64,000 bases of DNA from Prochlorococcus sp. AG-418-O03 (GTDB lineage Bacteria; Cyanobacteriota; Cyanobacteriia; PCC-6307; Cyanobiaceae): the NCBI GenBank assembly GCA_003213855.1, contig QCMJ01000002.1:103060-167059 (forward strand). The letters run 5' to 3'. Shown here in pieces: positions 9,046 to 20,024 of this stretch. The notes beneath the pieces were generated by a model. The model did not search any database. It was not told the DNA's origin and saw only the letters and a program-made list of their open reading frames with translations. Position numbers and translations under genes: made by a program. The first letter of the stretch is position 1. Every line of letters begins with the position of its first letter.

Positions 9046-10001
9046 TAAGGCTGTTGCTCAATAGCGCCTTCACCAAGACAAGTTAATAATCCACAAACAC
9101 TTGCGAACTTAATACAATCTTCTATCTCAAGTTCATTTGAAGGATAACCAGAAGAAATTAATTTTGAAATTAAGCCAGCTAAAAAAGCATCGCCTGCACC
9201 AGTTGTATCAACAATTTTCTGTGTAGTAAGAGTTTCGGTAATTCCCTGCAATCCATTGATATACCATGTAATGGGATTTTTCCCATCAGTTATTATTACA
9301 TCTGGTCTATTAGACAATTGTTGAGATATTAGCAAGGGATTCTCATCCTTAAAAAACAAAGTTGCTTCTTCCCTGGCAAGTTTTAAAACATTTGCATGAT
9401 TTAAAAAACTTTTGATTAAATCAACTCTCGCGGCTTTAGTAATTATTGATGAAAAACTTGAATGATCCCAAAAGACCTCTCTCCAATTCAAATCAATAAC
9501 TATTTTTACTTCAAAATTTTTAGCCTGTTCAAGAATAAAAAGAATGGTCTCTGCTGATATTGGAGATGATAACAAGATCGTTCCTGTAACTAAATATTTT
9601 GTTTCTAGAAAAGATTCCTCCAAATTTAAAATTTCTTTTTGTATTAATTTTTTACTTAGAACTTCATCTGCAAAGCATGCATGAGAACTTTCCTCAAAGC
9701 CTGAAAAAAAACGATCTCCAAATTTATCTCTTTCTACATTAACCACACGAGTAGATGAATCATTATCTAATTGCAAAAAATCTAAATTAACTTCTAATTC
9801 ATTAAGATGTTTAATGAATTTTTTTCCATTAAAATCATTACCCAAACTTCCTATAAATATTGAATCTATTTTTAATTTTCTTAATGCGCAAGCAACATTA
9901 GCCGGCGCACCTCCCAAAAAATCTGTAAATCCTTGATTTGACTTATTTCTGATTCTGTCTATTAAAGCCTCTCCAATACATATGACCTTTTTCTTTTTCA
10001 T
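9003..10001 (-). CDS. PfkB-family carbohydrate kinase (fructokinase/ribokinase-like)
   Basis: A 332-residue ribokinase-fold enzyme. The N-terminal sugar-binding signature is VICIGEALIDRI with FLGGAPANVACALRKL, and the C-terminal signature with the catalytic base is KIVDTTGAGDAFLAGLISKL. LNWREVFWDH fits the family's conserved asparagine/arginine region. Sequence best resembles bacterial fructokinases, but the hydroxyl donor cannot be fixed from motifs. It is convergent with tsaE (43-base overlap) and divergent from the hydrolase gene. ATG start. Confidence 0.88.
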   Translation of the reverse strand: MKKKKVICIGEALIDRIRNKSNQGFTDFLGGAPANVACALRKLKIDSIFIGSLGNDFNGKKFIKHLNELEVNLDFLQLDNDSSTRVVNVERDKFGDRFFSGFEESSHACFADEVLSKKLIQKEILNLEESFLETKYLVTGTILLSSPISAETILFILEQAKNFEVKIVIDLNWREVFWDHSSFSSIITKAARVDLIKSFLNHANVLKLAREEATLFFKDENPLLISQQLSNRPDVIITDGKNPITWYINGLQGITETLTTQKIVDTTGAGDAFLAGLISKLISSGYPSNELEIEDCIKFASVCGLLTCLGEGAIEQQPYYEKVNKFLGSLIS

Positions 10002-10090
10002 AAAATGAACGACTTTTCTTAACTAAGAATAATTTATTAAAAACAAATAATTTTTTTTTGAATTAAAGTTTAATTAAAAGCATACTTATA

Positions 10091-11005
10091 GTGTCTCTAA
10101 ATAAGTCTGAAACGTGGAAGTGGAAAAATTGGGAAGTTTCTTGGTCTTTATCCAAAGAATCTGATTCTGAAAAAAATATTAAAATTTTATTAGTTCATGG
10201 ATTTGGGGCATCAAAAAACCACTGGAGACATAATCAAGATTTTCTTGGTAAATTTTCTAACTGCTACGCAATTGACTTATTAGGATTTGGGAAAAGTAGT
10301 CAGCCTAGTGCTTTATTAAATTACGAACCTGAAAAAGAAAACTCAATTAAATATTCATTTGACTTATGGGGTAATCAAATATCAACATTTTGTACTGAGA
10401 TAATAAAATCTCCTGTTTATTTGGTAGGAAATTCAATTGGTGGTGTTATTGCATTGAAAGCTGCTGAAATCCTCAAAGATAATTGCAAAGGTATCATTTT
10501 GATTGATTGTGCACAAAGAACTATGGATGATAAACGTTTAAAAAAAAGTGATATCTTTATGAATCTACTAAGACCCGTTCTTAAAACGATAGTCAGACAA
10601 AGAGTAATTAGTAATACACTTTTTACAAGAGCCGCTAATCCCAAAGTTATAAAGAAAATACTTGAACAAGCTTACCCTTCAGGAAAAAATATAGATAAAG
10701 AATTGATTGAAATACTTTATCAACCCTCTCAAAGAAAAAATTCTAAAGAAGCTTTTCGTGGTTTTATTAACTTATTTGATGACTATCTTGCAACTGACCT
10801 TTTCGATAAAGTTGATGCTCCAATCCAATTGATATGGGGCGAGGAAGATCCTTGGGAATCTTTAAATGAAGCAAAAGAATGGAAGAAACAATTCAGGAAT
10901 ATTAAAAGATTAGATATTATTAATGGCGCTGGTCACTGTCCTCATGATGAAGAACCTGAAAAAACAAATAAACTAATAAGTGAATTTATTCAAGAAACAA
11001 AATAA
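10091..11005 (+). CDS. alpha/beta-hydrolase fold protein
   Basis: A 304-residue hydrolase with oxyanion segment LLVHGFGASKNHWRHN, nucleophile elbow VGNSIGG (S115), acid D253 in WGEEDPWES and H282 in GAGHCPHDEEP, so the catalytic triad looks complete. The substrate is unknown; cyanobacterial relatives resemble epoxide hydrolases, haloperoxidases and BchO-type proteins. No signal peptide is seen, so it is probably cytoplasmic. The start is GTG at 10091. The last 16 bases overlap the convergent sigma factor gene. Confidence 0.88.
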   Translation: MSLNKSETWKWKNWEVSWSLSKESDSEKNIKILLVHGFGASKNHWRHNQDFLGKFSNCYAIDLLGFGKSSQPSALLNYEPEKENSIKYSFDLWGNQISTFCTEIIKSPVYLVGNSIGGVIALKAAEILKDNCKGIILIDCAQRTMDDKRLKKSDIFMNLLRPVLKTIVRQRVISNTLFTRAANPKVIKKILEQAYPSGKNIDKELIEILYQPSQRKNSKEAFRGFINLFDDYLATDLFDKVDAPIQLIWGEEDPWESLNEAKEWKKQFRNIKRLDIINGAGHCPHDEEPEKTNKLISEFIQETK

Positions 11006-11991
11006 GCTTCTACATTATCACTAAGTCTTCTCAAGCCTCTTAATCCATCTCTTTCAAGGTTTCTTACACGATCCCTACTGATCCCTAGAACCCTTCCTAT
11101 ACCAGTAAGAGACATTGGCTCATCACCATCCATTCCATATCTCATTCTTAAAACTCTACATTGCAAATCAGGCAATTGATGTAAAAGAGAATGCAGATCA
11201 CCTCTCATACAATCCATCTCTATTTGTTCGTCTGGCAAATCCTCGCCCCCTGCCAGTAAATCTAGTAAAACAGTATCTTCACCATCACCAACTTTGGTTT
11301 CAAGACTCACTGGTTGTCCGGCTTTGCACATCAAATCTTTAACATCATCTTCGGGAAGCTCTACATATTTTGCAAGTTCACTTACAGTTGGAGTTCTAGA
11401 CATTTCTTGGCTGAGCTCTCTTTGACCTTTTTTTAACTTATTCAACATTTCAGTTATGTGAATTGGTAGCCTTATCGCCCGACTTTTTTCAGCTATTGCT
11501 CTTGTAATACCTTGTCTAATCCACCAGTAAGCATATGTTGAAAACTTGTAACCTCTTGCTGGGTCAAATTTTTCAACTCCTCTGACCAATCCTATAGTTC
11601 CTTCCTGAATTAGATCTAAAAGTTCCATATTTCTTTTTGTATATTTTTTTGCAACGCTCACCACCAATCTTAAATTCGCTGCGACCATTCTTTCTTTAGC
11701 CCTCTGTCCAGCTCTCAATCTTTTTTTAATTATGGAGGAAGATAAATTTAATTTGGTCGATAATTCATCAATATTAGGCTTGTCTCCAGTTAATTCAATA
11801 ATTTCTAATTCTGTTCTTTCAACTTCCATGTACTCTTGAACTTGTCTACCTAAAGTAATTTCTTGCTCATGAGATAGTAAAGGAACTCTTCCTATATCCC
11901 TTAAGTATGATCGAACAAGATCAACATCATTACTAGCTTTTATACTCGCGATAGACGCTAATTTATTTTCAACTATTGTTTCAGAAGACAT
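10990..11991 (-). CDS. RNA polymerase sigma-70 factor, group 2 (cyanobacterial)
   Basis: The preferred start is the ATG at 11989-11991 (MSSETIVENK), giving 333 residues; an upstream ATG at 12024 adds an unconserved stretch. Region 1.2 is DLVRSYLRDIGRVPLLSHEQ, region 2 contains NLRLVVSVAKKY, DLIQEGTIGLVRGVEKFD and YAYWWIRQGITRAIAE, and region 4 contains VLRMRYGMDGDEP and GISRDRVRNLERDGLRGLRR. There is no long region 1.1, so this is an alternative group 2 factor rather than the housekeeping one. Such factors adjust transcription to light, nutrients and time of day. Which Sig letter it is cannot be told. Confidence 0.92.
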   Translation of the reverse strand: MSSETIVENKLASIASIKASNDVDLVRSYLRDIGRVPLLSHEQEITLGRQVQEYMEVERTELEIIELTGDKPNIDELSTKLNLSSSIIKKRLRAGQRAKERMVAANLRLVVSVAKKYTKRNMELLDLIQEGTIGLVRGVEKFDPARGYKFSTYAYWWIRQGITRAIAEKSRAIRLPIHITEMLNKLKKGQRELSQEMSRTPTVSELAKYVELPEDDVKDLMCKAGQPVSLETKVGDGEDTVLLDLLAGGEDLPDEQIEMDCMRGDLHSLLHQLPDLQCRVLRMRYGMDGDEPMSLTGIGRVLGISRDRVRNLERDGLRGLRRLSDNVEAYFVS

Positions 11992-12091
11992 GAAAGTTAA
12001 ATGATGTTTTGTAAACAATACCATTAAGAAATGTAAAGTTAAACAAAAAAATCCACAATTTTACAAAAATGAGAATAAATACCTAGTGAAT

Positions 12092-13498
12092 TTAGGTCAA
12101 TGATGCATTTAATAGCCATTTTGCTGTACTGAGATAAATAAATACACCAGCAATATCAGTGACGGTTGTAATGAAAGGGGAAGACATTAAGGCTGGATCC
12201 AATTTCATTCTGTCAAACAACAAAGGAAGGATCGCTCCTGTTGTAGCAGCTAAGGTTGTTATAGATATTAAACTTATTCCCACCGCTGAAGCGACTAAAG
12301 GCCCTTCTCCTTGCCACCAAGCAAAGGGAAATACTACAAGCATCATGAAAACACCTAAAAGAGCGCCTGTGATTGCCTCCTTAACTACTGCCTTAATGGC
12401 ACCCAGAGACTTCAATTTTTGAGTACTTAAACCTCTAATGACAACCGTTGAACTTTGAGCACCAACATTTCCTCCAGTACCAATAAGTAGTGGAATAAAT
12501 GCAGCTAATAATACTATTTCTTTTAATACTTGATCATTCATAGCTATAACCTTTGTAGTTAAACCATTTGCCAAAACCAAAATTAATAACCATAAAATTC
12601 TTCTTCGAGCAATAGTAAACAAACTACTTTGGAAATAGTCATCTTCATCTCCAGGTTGTACTGCCCCTGCTGCGTAAATGTCTCTTGTTGCTTCTTGTTC
12701 TATTACATCAATTAAATCATCAACAGTTACTATCCCAACCAGTCTTTTTTCTTTATCAACGACTGGTAGAGCTAAAAAATCATATCTTTGTATTGCTCTA
12801 GCAACCTCTTCTTGATTGGTATTAGTAGAGATATTAACTACATCTCTTGTCATAACATCACCAATTGGCTTAGAGGGATCAGCAGTTACAAGGTCTCTTA
12901 AAGAGAGAATACCAGTTAAATGTCTTTCTTTATCTGTAACATATAAGCTATAAATAGTTTCAGTAAATGGGGCTCTTTTCCTAACTAAAGAAAGAGCATC
13001 AGCCGCTGTTTGCATCTCTTTAAGGTCTATAAATTCTGTTGTCATTAATCTTCCGGCAGTTTCAGGCTCATATCCAAGTAATTCAGCTGTTACTTTCCTT
13101 TCACCAGGACTAAGAGCAGACAAAAATTTTCGTACAACTTTTGCAGGTAATTCATCAAAGAGTTGAACCCTATCATCAGGAGCCATTTTTTCAACGATTT
13201 CTAAAACCTCTCCTGAACGAAGTCTTTCTAATAAAGTTTGCTGAACTACTGGATCTAAATATTCATAAACCTCAATTGCTTCATTTTTCTTTAGTAATCG
13301 AAATGCTAATGCCTGTAATATTAGTGGGAGGCTTCCAATAGCATCCGCAATATCAACAGGTTGGGAAGGCTCTAAAAGTAACTTTGCCTCATCATAATTT
13401 CCCGCGATGAGCAATTCCTCAAGTTGAATAGTAATATTTTCTCTTGTACTTAAATCTGAAGATAACGATGTAACTGTCTCAAGATTATTTTCATTCAT
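12092..13498 (-). CDS. mgtE: magnesium transporter MgtE
   Basis: The 468-residue protein has the full MgtE layout: an N-terminal helical domain (to about residue 140, with LEIVEKMAPDDRVQLFDEL), a pair of CBS domains (about 140-270, with VTADPSKPIGDVMTRD and FLALPVVDKEKRLVGIVTVD) and five membrane helices in the C-terminal part, with FIPLLIGTGGNVGAQSSTV. The cytosolic domains sense magnesium and gate the channel. It lies 43 bases after the second crcB gene on the same strand and may share its transcript. Confidence 0.95.
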   Translation of the reverse strand: MNENNLETVTSLSSDLSTRENITIQLEELLIAGNYDEAKLLLEPSQPVDIADAIGSLPLILQALAFRLLKKNEAIEVYEYLDPVVQQTLLERLRSGEVLEIVEKMAPDDRVQLFDELPAKVVRKFLSALSPGERKVTAELLGYEPETAGRLMTTEFIDLKEMQTAADALSLVRKRAPFTETIYSLYVTDKERHLTGILSLRDLVTADPSKPIGDVMTRDVVNISTNTNQEEVARAIQRYDFLALPVVDKEKRLVGIVTVDDLIDVIEQEATRDIYAAGAVQPGDEDDYFQSSLFTIARRRILWLLILVLANGLTTKVIAMNDQVLKEIVLLAAFIPLLIGTGGNVGAQSSTVVIRGLSTQKLKSLGAIKAVVKEAITGALLGVFMMLVVFPFAWWQGEGPLVASAVGISLISITTLAATTGAILPLLFDRMKLDPALMSSPFITTVTDIAGVFIYLSTAKWLLNASLT

Positions 13499-13541
13499 AA
13501 ATATAATCCCTTATCAAAGTAACAACACCATTATATGAAAT

Positions 13542-13871
13542 CTAAGTAATTTTTCTACTTATCCAGAACCCGAAAAGCATTGTTAATAAATTTACGATAA
13601 TGATTAAATTAAAAAAAATTATAAATTTTATCCAATCCCCTTGATTTAAAATTATGTACAAAAAATATATAAATCCGCTAAAGGATGTAAAGCAAGAAAA
13701 AAAACCACTCAATAAAATTTTTTTAGTTGAATCACTTAATCTTCTACTTATAAAAAAACCCACTAAAAATGATCCAATTATTGAAACAAAAAAATTATTA
13801 TTTATAGTTAATCTTAAAAAAGTAGCTAGGTAAGCAGCTAAAAGAATATAAATAAAATTATTTATTTTCAC
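13542..13871 (-). CDS. crcB: fluoride channel subunit CrcB/Fluc (first copy in window)
   Basis: A 109-residue, four-helix protein with Fluc signatures: SIIGSFLVGFF in helix 2 and GFFSCFTSFSGF, the helix-3 break with the phenylalanine box. Fluc channels export fluoride and form dual-topology dimers. In this copy the asparagine that normally precedes the GSFL motif is a serine, whereas the neighbouring copy keeps it. The start is GTG, one base after the other crcB stop, so the two subunits are made together and probably form a heterodimer. Confidence 0.85.
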   Translation of the reverse strand: MKINNFIYILLAAYLATFLRLTINNNFFVSIIGSFLVGFFISRRLSDSTKKILLSGFFSCFTSFSGFIYFLYIILNQGDWIKFIIFFNLIIIVNLLTMLFGFWISRKIT

Positions 13872-13872
13872 T

Positions 13873-14238
13873 TTAAAAAAACTGAATGAGAAAATAACCT
13901 AAATAAAAGAACAGGAATGAAAAAAATATAACTTCAATATAGTGGAAAAATAATCTTAGGAATTTTCTCTTTTGAAACAAGTCAAATAGTTGATATATGA
14001 AGGAAGAAAATGTACTAAAACATCCTAAAAAACCACTATAAAATAAAACTAATATTTTGTTATTAATAAAATTTAAAGCTACTAAAATTCCTAATAAAAA
14101 AGATGATAAAAAATTTACTATTGAAGTATTTTGAATATCAAAACCCATACTTTTTTTAAAATTATTTTGTATGAGTATTCTGAGTATTAATCCAAATGTA
14201 CTGCCGAGTAAAATTATACTTATTGAACTAAAATCCAA
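13873..14238 (-). CDS. crcB: fluoride channel subunit CrcB/Fluc (second copy in window)
   Basis: A 121-residue, four-helix Fluc protein. Helix 2 reads SIVNFLSSFLLGIL and keeps the conserved asparagine but has serine for the first glycine; helix 3 reads SGFLGCFSTFSSF, close to the canonical GFxGGxTTFSTF. The start appears to be TTG (14236-14238), three bases after the SH3-protein stop. Tandem crcB pairs usually encode heterodimeric channels. It lies in the gyrB transcription unit, an unexpected but compact arrangement. Confidence 0.86.
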   Translation of the reverse strand: MDFSSISIILLGSTFGLILRILIQNNFKKSMGFDIQNTSIVNFLSSFLLGILVALNFINNKILVLFYSGFLGCFSTFSSFIYQLFDLFQKRKFLRLFFHYIEVIFFSFLFFYLGYFLIQFF

Positions 14239-14241
14239 AAT

Positions 14242-16535
<2,294 letters not shown>

Positions 16536-16554
16536 TTAATATAAAAAAAATATT

Positions 16555-16585
16555 AGACTTTTAAAATGTTATTTTTAAAAGGTCT
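16555..16585 (-). promoter_or_regulatory. hairpin followed by a U8 run in the gyrB leader
   Basis: Read on the minus strand, AGACCTTTTAAAA and TTTTAAAAGTCT form an imperfect inverted repeat (one bulged C) with a short loop, and eight T residues (complement of 16543-16550) follow within about 5 bases. The gyrB ATG is 20 bases downstream of the stem. This has the form of a weak intrinsic terminator placed before the coding region, so an attenuator is possible; the stem is very AT-rich and may be incidental. Confidence 0.4.
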
Positions 16586-16685
16586 TTCATTAAACTTACC
16601 ACCGCAATAAGATAAAGGCTCGAAGTCAATGAAAAAATTAATCACTTTAATTATATAGCTTATATTTTTTTCTTCAGAAATTCAT
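16586..16685. promoter_or_regulatory. remaining gyrB / miaA divergent spacer
   Basis: About 100 bases between the gyrB-leader hairpin and the miaA ATG (16686). No ORF. TATATA-like stretches near 16655-16670 could serve the miaA promoter and others the gyrB promoter, but I cannot assign hexamers with confidence. Confidence 0.3.
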
Positions 16686-17585
16686 ATGTCTTCTTATCTA
16701 CCTCACGTAATAATTTTAATTGGGCCTACTGCAAGTGGCAAAACAGAATTAGCTATTGAAATTGCAGAATATTTTAAAACTCATATACACAATATCGATT
16801 CAAGACAAATTTATAAGTCCATGGATATTGGAACAGCCAAGCCATCTAAAATACAACAAAAAAAAATAAAGCATTTTTTAATAGATATTGAGGAACCAAT
16901 CAATCCAATTAATGTAAAACAATTCCAAGAAATTGCTCAAAAATCTATTAAGGGAGAAATTAAACAAAATAATTTACCTTTTCTTGTTGGAGGAAGTGGT
17001 TTGTATATGAACTCAATAACAAAAGGATTTTTTGTACCAGATGTCCCTCCTCAAAATAATTTCAGAAGACAATTAGAAGAACTTGGTCAGGAAAAATGTT
17101 GGGACCTGTTAAAAAATTGTGATCCATTATCGACAAAAAAAATCAATTTTGCTGACCACATTAGAACAATAAGAGCTTTAGAAGTCTTCTATGTAACAGG
17201 AAAACCTTTGTCAACTCTGAAAGTTCAAAAACCGCCTAACTGGAAAATCCTAGAGCTTGGATTAGATAGAGACAATTTAAAAGAAAGAATTTTTCAAAGA
17301 ACAAAAAATATGTTTTTATCTGGAATTATTGAGGAGACGAACCACCTTATCTCTAAATACGGATTTGATTTGCCAATATTAGAAACCATTGGTTATCGAG
17401 AAGCCAGAGATGTTTTAAATAACCGTTCAACAATTGACAAAGCGATTGAGTTGACTGCGACAAAAACAATCCAATTTGCCAAAAGACAAAAAACTTGGTT
17501 TCGTAATAAAAATAATCCTCTTTGGCTTAATAACAAAAACCTGCTAAAAGATGCAATAATTAAAATAGAGTCTTTTTTAAGCTAA
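16686..17585 (+). CDS. miaA: tRNA dimethylallyltransferase
   Basis: A 299-residue enzyme that adds a dimethylallyl group to A37 of tRNAs reading UNN codons. P-loop [17 protein letters not shown], followed by the substrate-binding signature [33 protein letters not shown], and the C-terminal catalytic region [12 protein letters not shown] plus [12 protein letters not shown]. It leads a plus-strand series miaA-infC-GntR-cysE. ATG start, normal length. Confidence 0.96.
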   Translation: MSSYLPHVIILIGPTASGKTELAIEIAEYFKTHIHNIDSRQIYKSMDIGTAKPSKIQQKKIKHFLIDIEEPINPINVKQFQEIAQKSIKGEIKQNNLPFLVGGSGLYMNSITKGFFVPDVPPQNNFRRQLEELGQEKCWDLLKNCDPLSTKKINFADHIRTIRALEVFYVTGKPLSTLKVQKPPNWKILELGLDRDNLKERIFQRTKNMFLSGIIEETNHLISKYGFDLPILETIGYREARDVLNNRSTIDKAIELTATKTIQFAKRQKTWFRNKNNPLWLNNKNLLKDAIIKIESFLS

Positions 17586-17638
17586 CTTCATAAAAATAGA
17601 TTTTGTTCATCATCCAATCAATTTTTTTAATTAACTGA

Positions 17639-18211
17639 ATGCCCCCACGCCCACGCTTTGACCGACGAGCTCCAGTAAGAGAGCTACCAAATATAAATGA
17701 AAGAATAAAATACCCTCAATTGAGAGTCGTTGATTCAGATGGAAAACAATTAGGCGTCATAGATAGATTAGAAGCATTAGAAATAGCATCTCAAAGAGAA
17801 CTTGATTTGGTTTTGGTGAGCGAAAAAGCAAATCCTCCGGTTTGTAGAATCATGGACTACGGTAAATATAAATTTGAACAAGAAAAGAAAGCTAAAGAAG
17901 CAAGGAAAAAATCTCATCAAACAGAAGTTAAAGAAGTAAAAATGAGGTATAAAATTGACAAGCATGATTATGATGTTCGGATTGGTCAAGCTACTAAATT
18001 TCTAAAATCAGGAGATAAAGTAAAATGCACTGTAATTTTTAGGGGAAGAGAAATTCAACACTCAAATTTAGCTGAGACACTTCTTTTAAAAATGGCTAAT
18101 GATTTAGAAGAACAATCAGAAGTTCAACAAAAACCAAAAAGAGAAGGGAGAAACATGATTATGTTTTTAAGCCCTCGCAAAACTCCCCTTATTAAAAAAG
18201 ATGATGGGTGA
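17639..18211 (+). CDS. infC: translation initiation factor IF-3
   Basis: A 190-residue IF-3 with the N-terminal domain ([57 protein letters not shown]), a lysine-rich linker, and the C-terminal domain ([18 protein letters not shown] and [15 protein letters not shown]). It keeps 30S subunits free and checks start-codon choice. The start here is ATG (17639-17641), not the rare AUU used for autoregulation in enterobacteria. Unlike the enterobacterial infC-rpmI-rplT operon, rpmI and rplT lie about 30 kb away. Confidence 0.96.
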   Translation: MPPRPRFDRRAPVRELPNINERIKYPQLRVVDSDGKQLGVIDRLEALEIASQRELDLVLVSEKANPPVCRIMDYGKYKFEQEKKAKEARKKSHQTEVKEVKMRYKIDKHDYDVRIGQATKFLKSGDKVKCTVIFRGREIQHSNLAETLLLKMANDLEEQSEVQQKPKREGRNMIMFLSPRKTPLIKKDDG

Positions 18212-18288
18212 TAGATTGTTATCAAAAAATATGACGAATGTTAAAGTGTCACTATATCAAAAATTAAATTAGTCAGGATTTTTCTAAA

Positions 18289-19275
18289 GTGAGATTCCAT
18301 ATTCAACAAGAAAGTGATATACCTGCATCTACTCAACTAAATAATCAAATTTGTTTCGCAATTGCAGCTAGACATTATCCTCCGGGACACAGACTTCCCA
18401 GTACGAGGCAACTTGCAATGCAGACTGGACTCCATCGGAATACTATAAGCAAAGTTTACAGACAACTTGAATTAGATGGAGTTGTTGAAGCAATAGCTGG
18501 ATCAGGTATCTATGTAAGAGATAATCTTACTAAAAGAGAATTTACAAAATCACTTTACTCAAAAGATAAAATAAGTAAGGCACCTGATCAAGAAGCAAAG
18601 AAGGTAATTGACAACTTAATAACTCTTGGATTCACTTTACAAGAGACCAGAGAGATATTGAACAATGAAATTGATTGGCGTATTAAGTGCGGATCAAGAA
18701 TCATAGTCAGTACTCCTAGAGAAGATATTGGAGCTTCTATGTTAATAGCAGAAGACCTTTCTACAACAGTTAATGTACCAGTAGAAGTTGTTCCTATGGA
18801 AGAATTAGAAAAAGTTTTGAGTAATTCAAATAATGGTACTATTGTCACAAGCAGATATTTTTTACAGCCACTAGAAAAAGTTGCTAAGCAACATGGAGTT
18901 CGCGCTATTGCAGTTGACTTGAGCGACTTTCAAAAGGAATTAAAAATTCTTAAGGAATTAAATGCTGGAAGTTGTGTAGGTATTGTTAGTATAAGTCCTG
19001 GTTTATTGAGAGCAGCAGAAGTCATTATACATAGCATGCGTGGTAGTGAATTAATGCTTATGACGGCAATCTCTGACAATAACAGTAGATTACTCTCGCT
19101 TTTAAAGGCTTCAAACCATATAGTTTGTGATGGACCGAGTTTATCAGTTGTAGAAAACACATTATTAAAAAATCGTTCTCAGTTAATGAGATTACCTCAA
19201 ATAATATGTGCTAAAAATTATTTAAGTATCGAAACAATAAATCAATTAAAAAAAGAAATAGGGGTTATTAATTAA
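18289..19275 (+). CDS. GntR-family transcriptional regulator with unrecognised C-terminal domain
   Basis: Residues about 8-75 form a GntR winged helix: IPASTQLNNQICFAIAARHY, PGHRLPSTRQLAMQTGLHRN and YRQLELDGVVEAIAGSGIYV. The remaining 250 residues (for example SRIIVSTPREDIGASMLIA and VGIVSISPGLLRAAEVI) do not look like the FadR, UbiC/HutC or aminotransferase effector domains and may be a cyanobacterial ligand-binding domain. The start is GTG (18289). cysE starts 3 bases after the stop, so the pair is probably co-transcribed; whether it regulates cysteine synthesis is inference. Confidence 0.85.
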   Translation: MRFHIQQESDIPASTQLNNQICFAIAARHYPPGHRLPSTRQLAMQTGLHRNTISKVYRQLELDGVVEAIAGSGIYVRDNLTKREFTKSLYSKDKISKAPDQEAKKVIDNLITLGFTLQETREILNNEIDWRIKCGSRIIVSTPREDIGASMLIAEDLSTTVNVPVEVVPMEELEKVLSNSNNGTIVTSRYFLQPLEKVAKQHGVRAIAVDLSDFQKELKILKELNAGSCVGIVSISPGLLRAAEVIIHSMRGSELMLMTAISDNNSRLLSLLKASNHIVCDGPSLSVVENTLLKNRSQLMRLPQIICAKNYLSIETINQLKKEIGVIN

Positions 19276-19278
19276 ACT

Positions 19279-20016
19279 ATGGTATTGAGAACTTTTAAAT
19301 CAGATATAGAAATTATCAGAGAGAGAGATCCCGCCGCAAGAGGAATATTAGAGATATTTCTTTGCTACCCGGGCTTTCAATCAATAGTTATCCATAGGTT
19401 TACACATAAATTATGGCAATTAAAGATTCCTTTAATTCCCCGCGTACTCAGTCATCTCAATAGGATAGCAACAGGTATTGAAATCCATCCTGGGGCAAAA
19501 ATTGGTAAAAGGGTTTTCATAGACCATGGAATGGGCGTTGTAATTGGTGAAACTGCTGAGATAGGAAATAACTGTTTGCTTTATCAAGGCGTGACATTAG
19601 GAGGTACTGGTAAAAGCCATGGCAAAAGACACCCCACCTTAATGGAAAATGTTGTAGTCGGAGCAGGTGCAAAAGTTCTTGGATCCATCACGGTAGGATC
19701 TAATACCCGTATTGGTGCTGGCTCAGTAGTTGTTCGAAATGTAGAGGGGAACAGTACTGTGGTCGGAGTTCCTGGCAGGGTAGTGCATCAAAGTGGAGTC
19801 AAAGTCAATCCATTAGCTCACTCTGCCTTACCAGATGCAGAAGCTAATGTGATAAAAAATTTAATGGATAGGATAGACTCTCTTGAAAATGAAATTCTTA
19901 AATTACAAAAAACTCTACAATGTATAGTCAGCTCAGAATCTATTGATATTTCTAAACTCGGTGATTCTCAAAGTCTTAAAGATAAAGAAATTTTTGAATT
20001 TCTTGGAGATGATTAA
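19279..20016 (+). CDS. cysE: serine O-acetyltransferase
   Basis: A 245-residue left-handed beta-helix enzyme making O-acetylserine from serine and acetyl-CoA, the first step of cysteine synthesis. Visible: RGILEIFLCYPGFQSIVIHR, the hexapeptide region with GIEIHPGAKIGKRVFIDHGM, VVIGETAEIGNN, GVTLGGTGKSHGKRHPTL, and NTRIGAGSVVVRNV. A helical, possibly coiled-coil tail after residue 190 is longer than in the shortest relatives. It follows the GntR gene by 3 bases and is convergent with secA across 8 bases. Confidence 0.95.
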   Translation: MVLRTFKSDIEIIRERDPAARGILEIFLCYPGFQSIVIHRFTHKLWQLKIPLIPRVLSHLNRIATGIEIHPGAKIGKRVFIDHGMGVVIGETAEIGNNCLLYQGVTLGGTGKSHGKRHPTLMENVVVGAGAKVLGSITVGSNTRIGAGSVVVRNVEGNSTVVGVPGRVVHQSGVKVNPLAHSALPDAEANVIKNLMDRIDSLENEILKLQKTLQCIVSSESIDISKLGDSQSLKDKEIFEFLGDD

Positions 20017-20024
20017 ATATTGAT

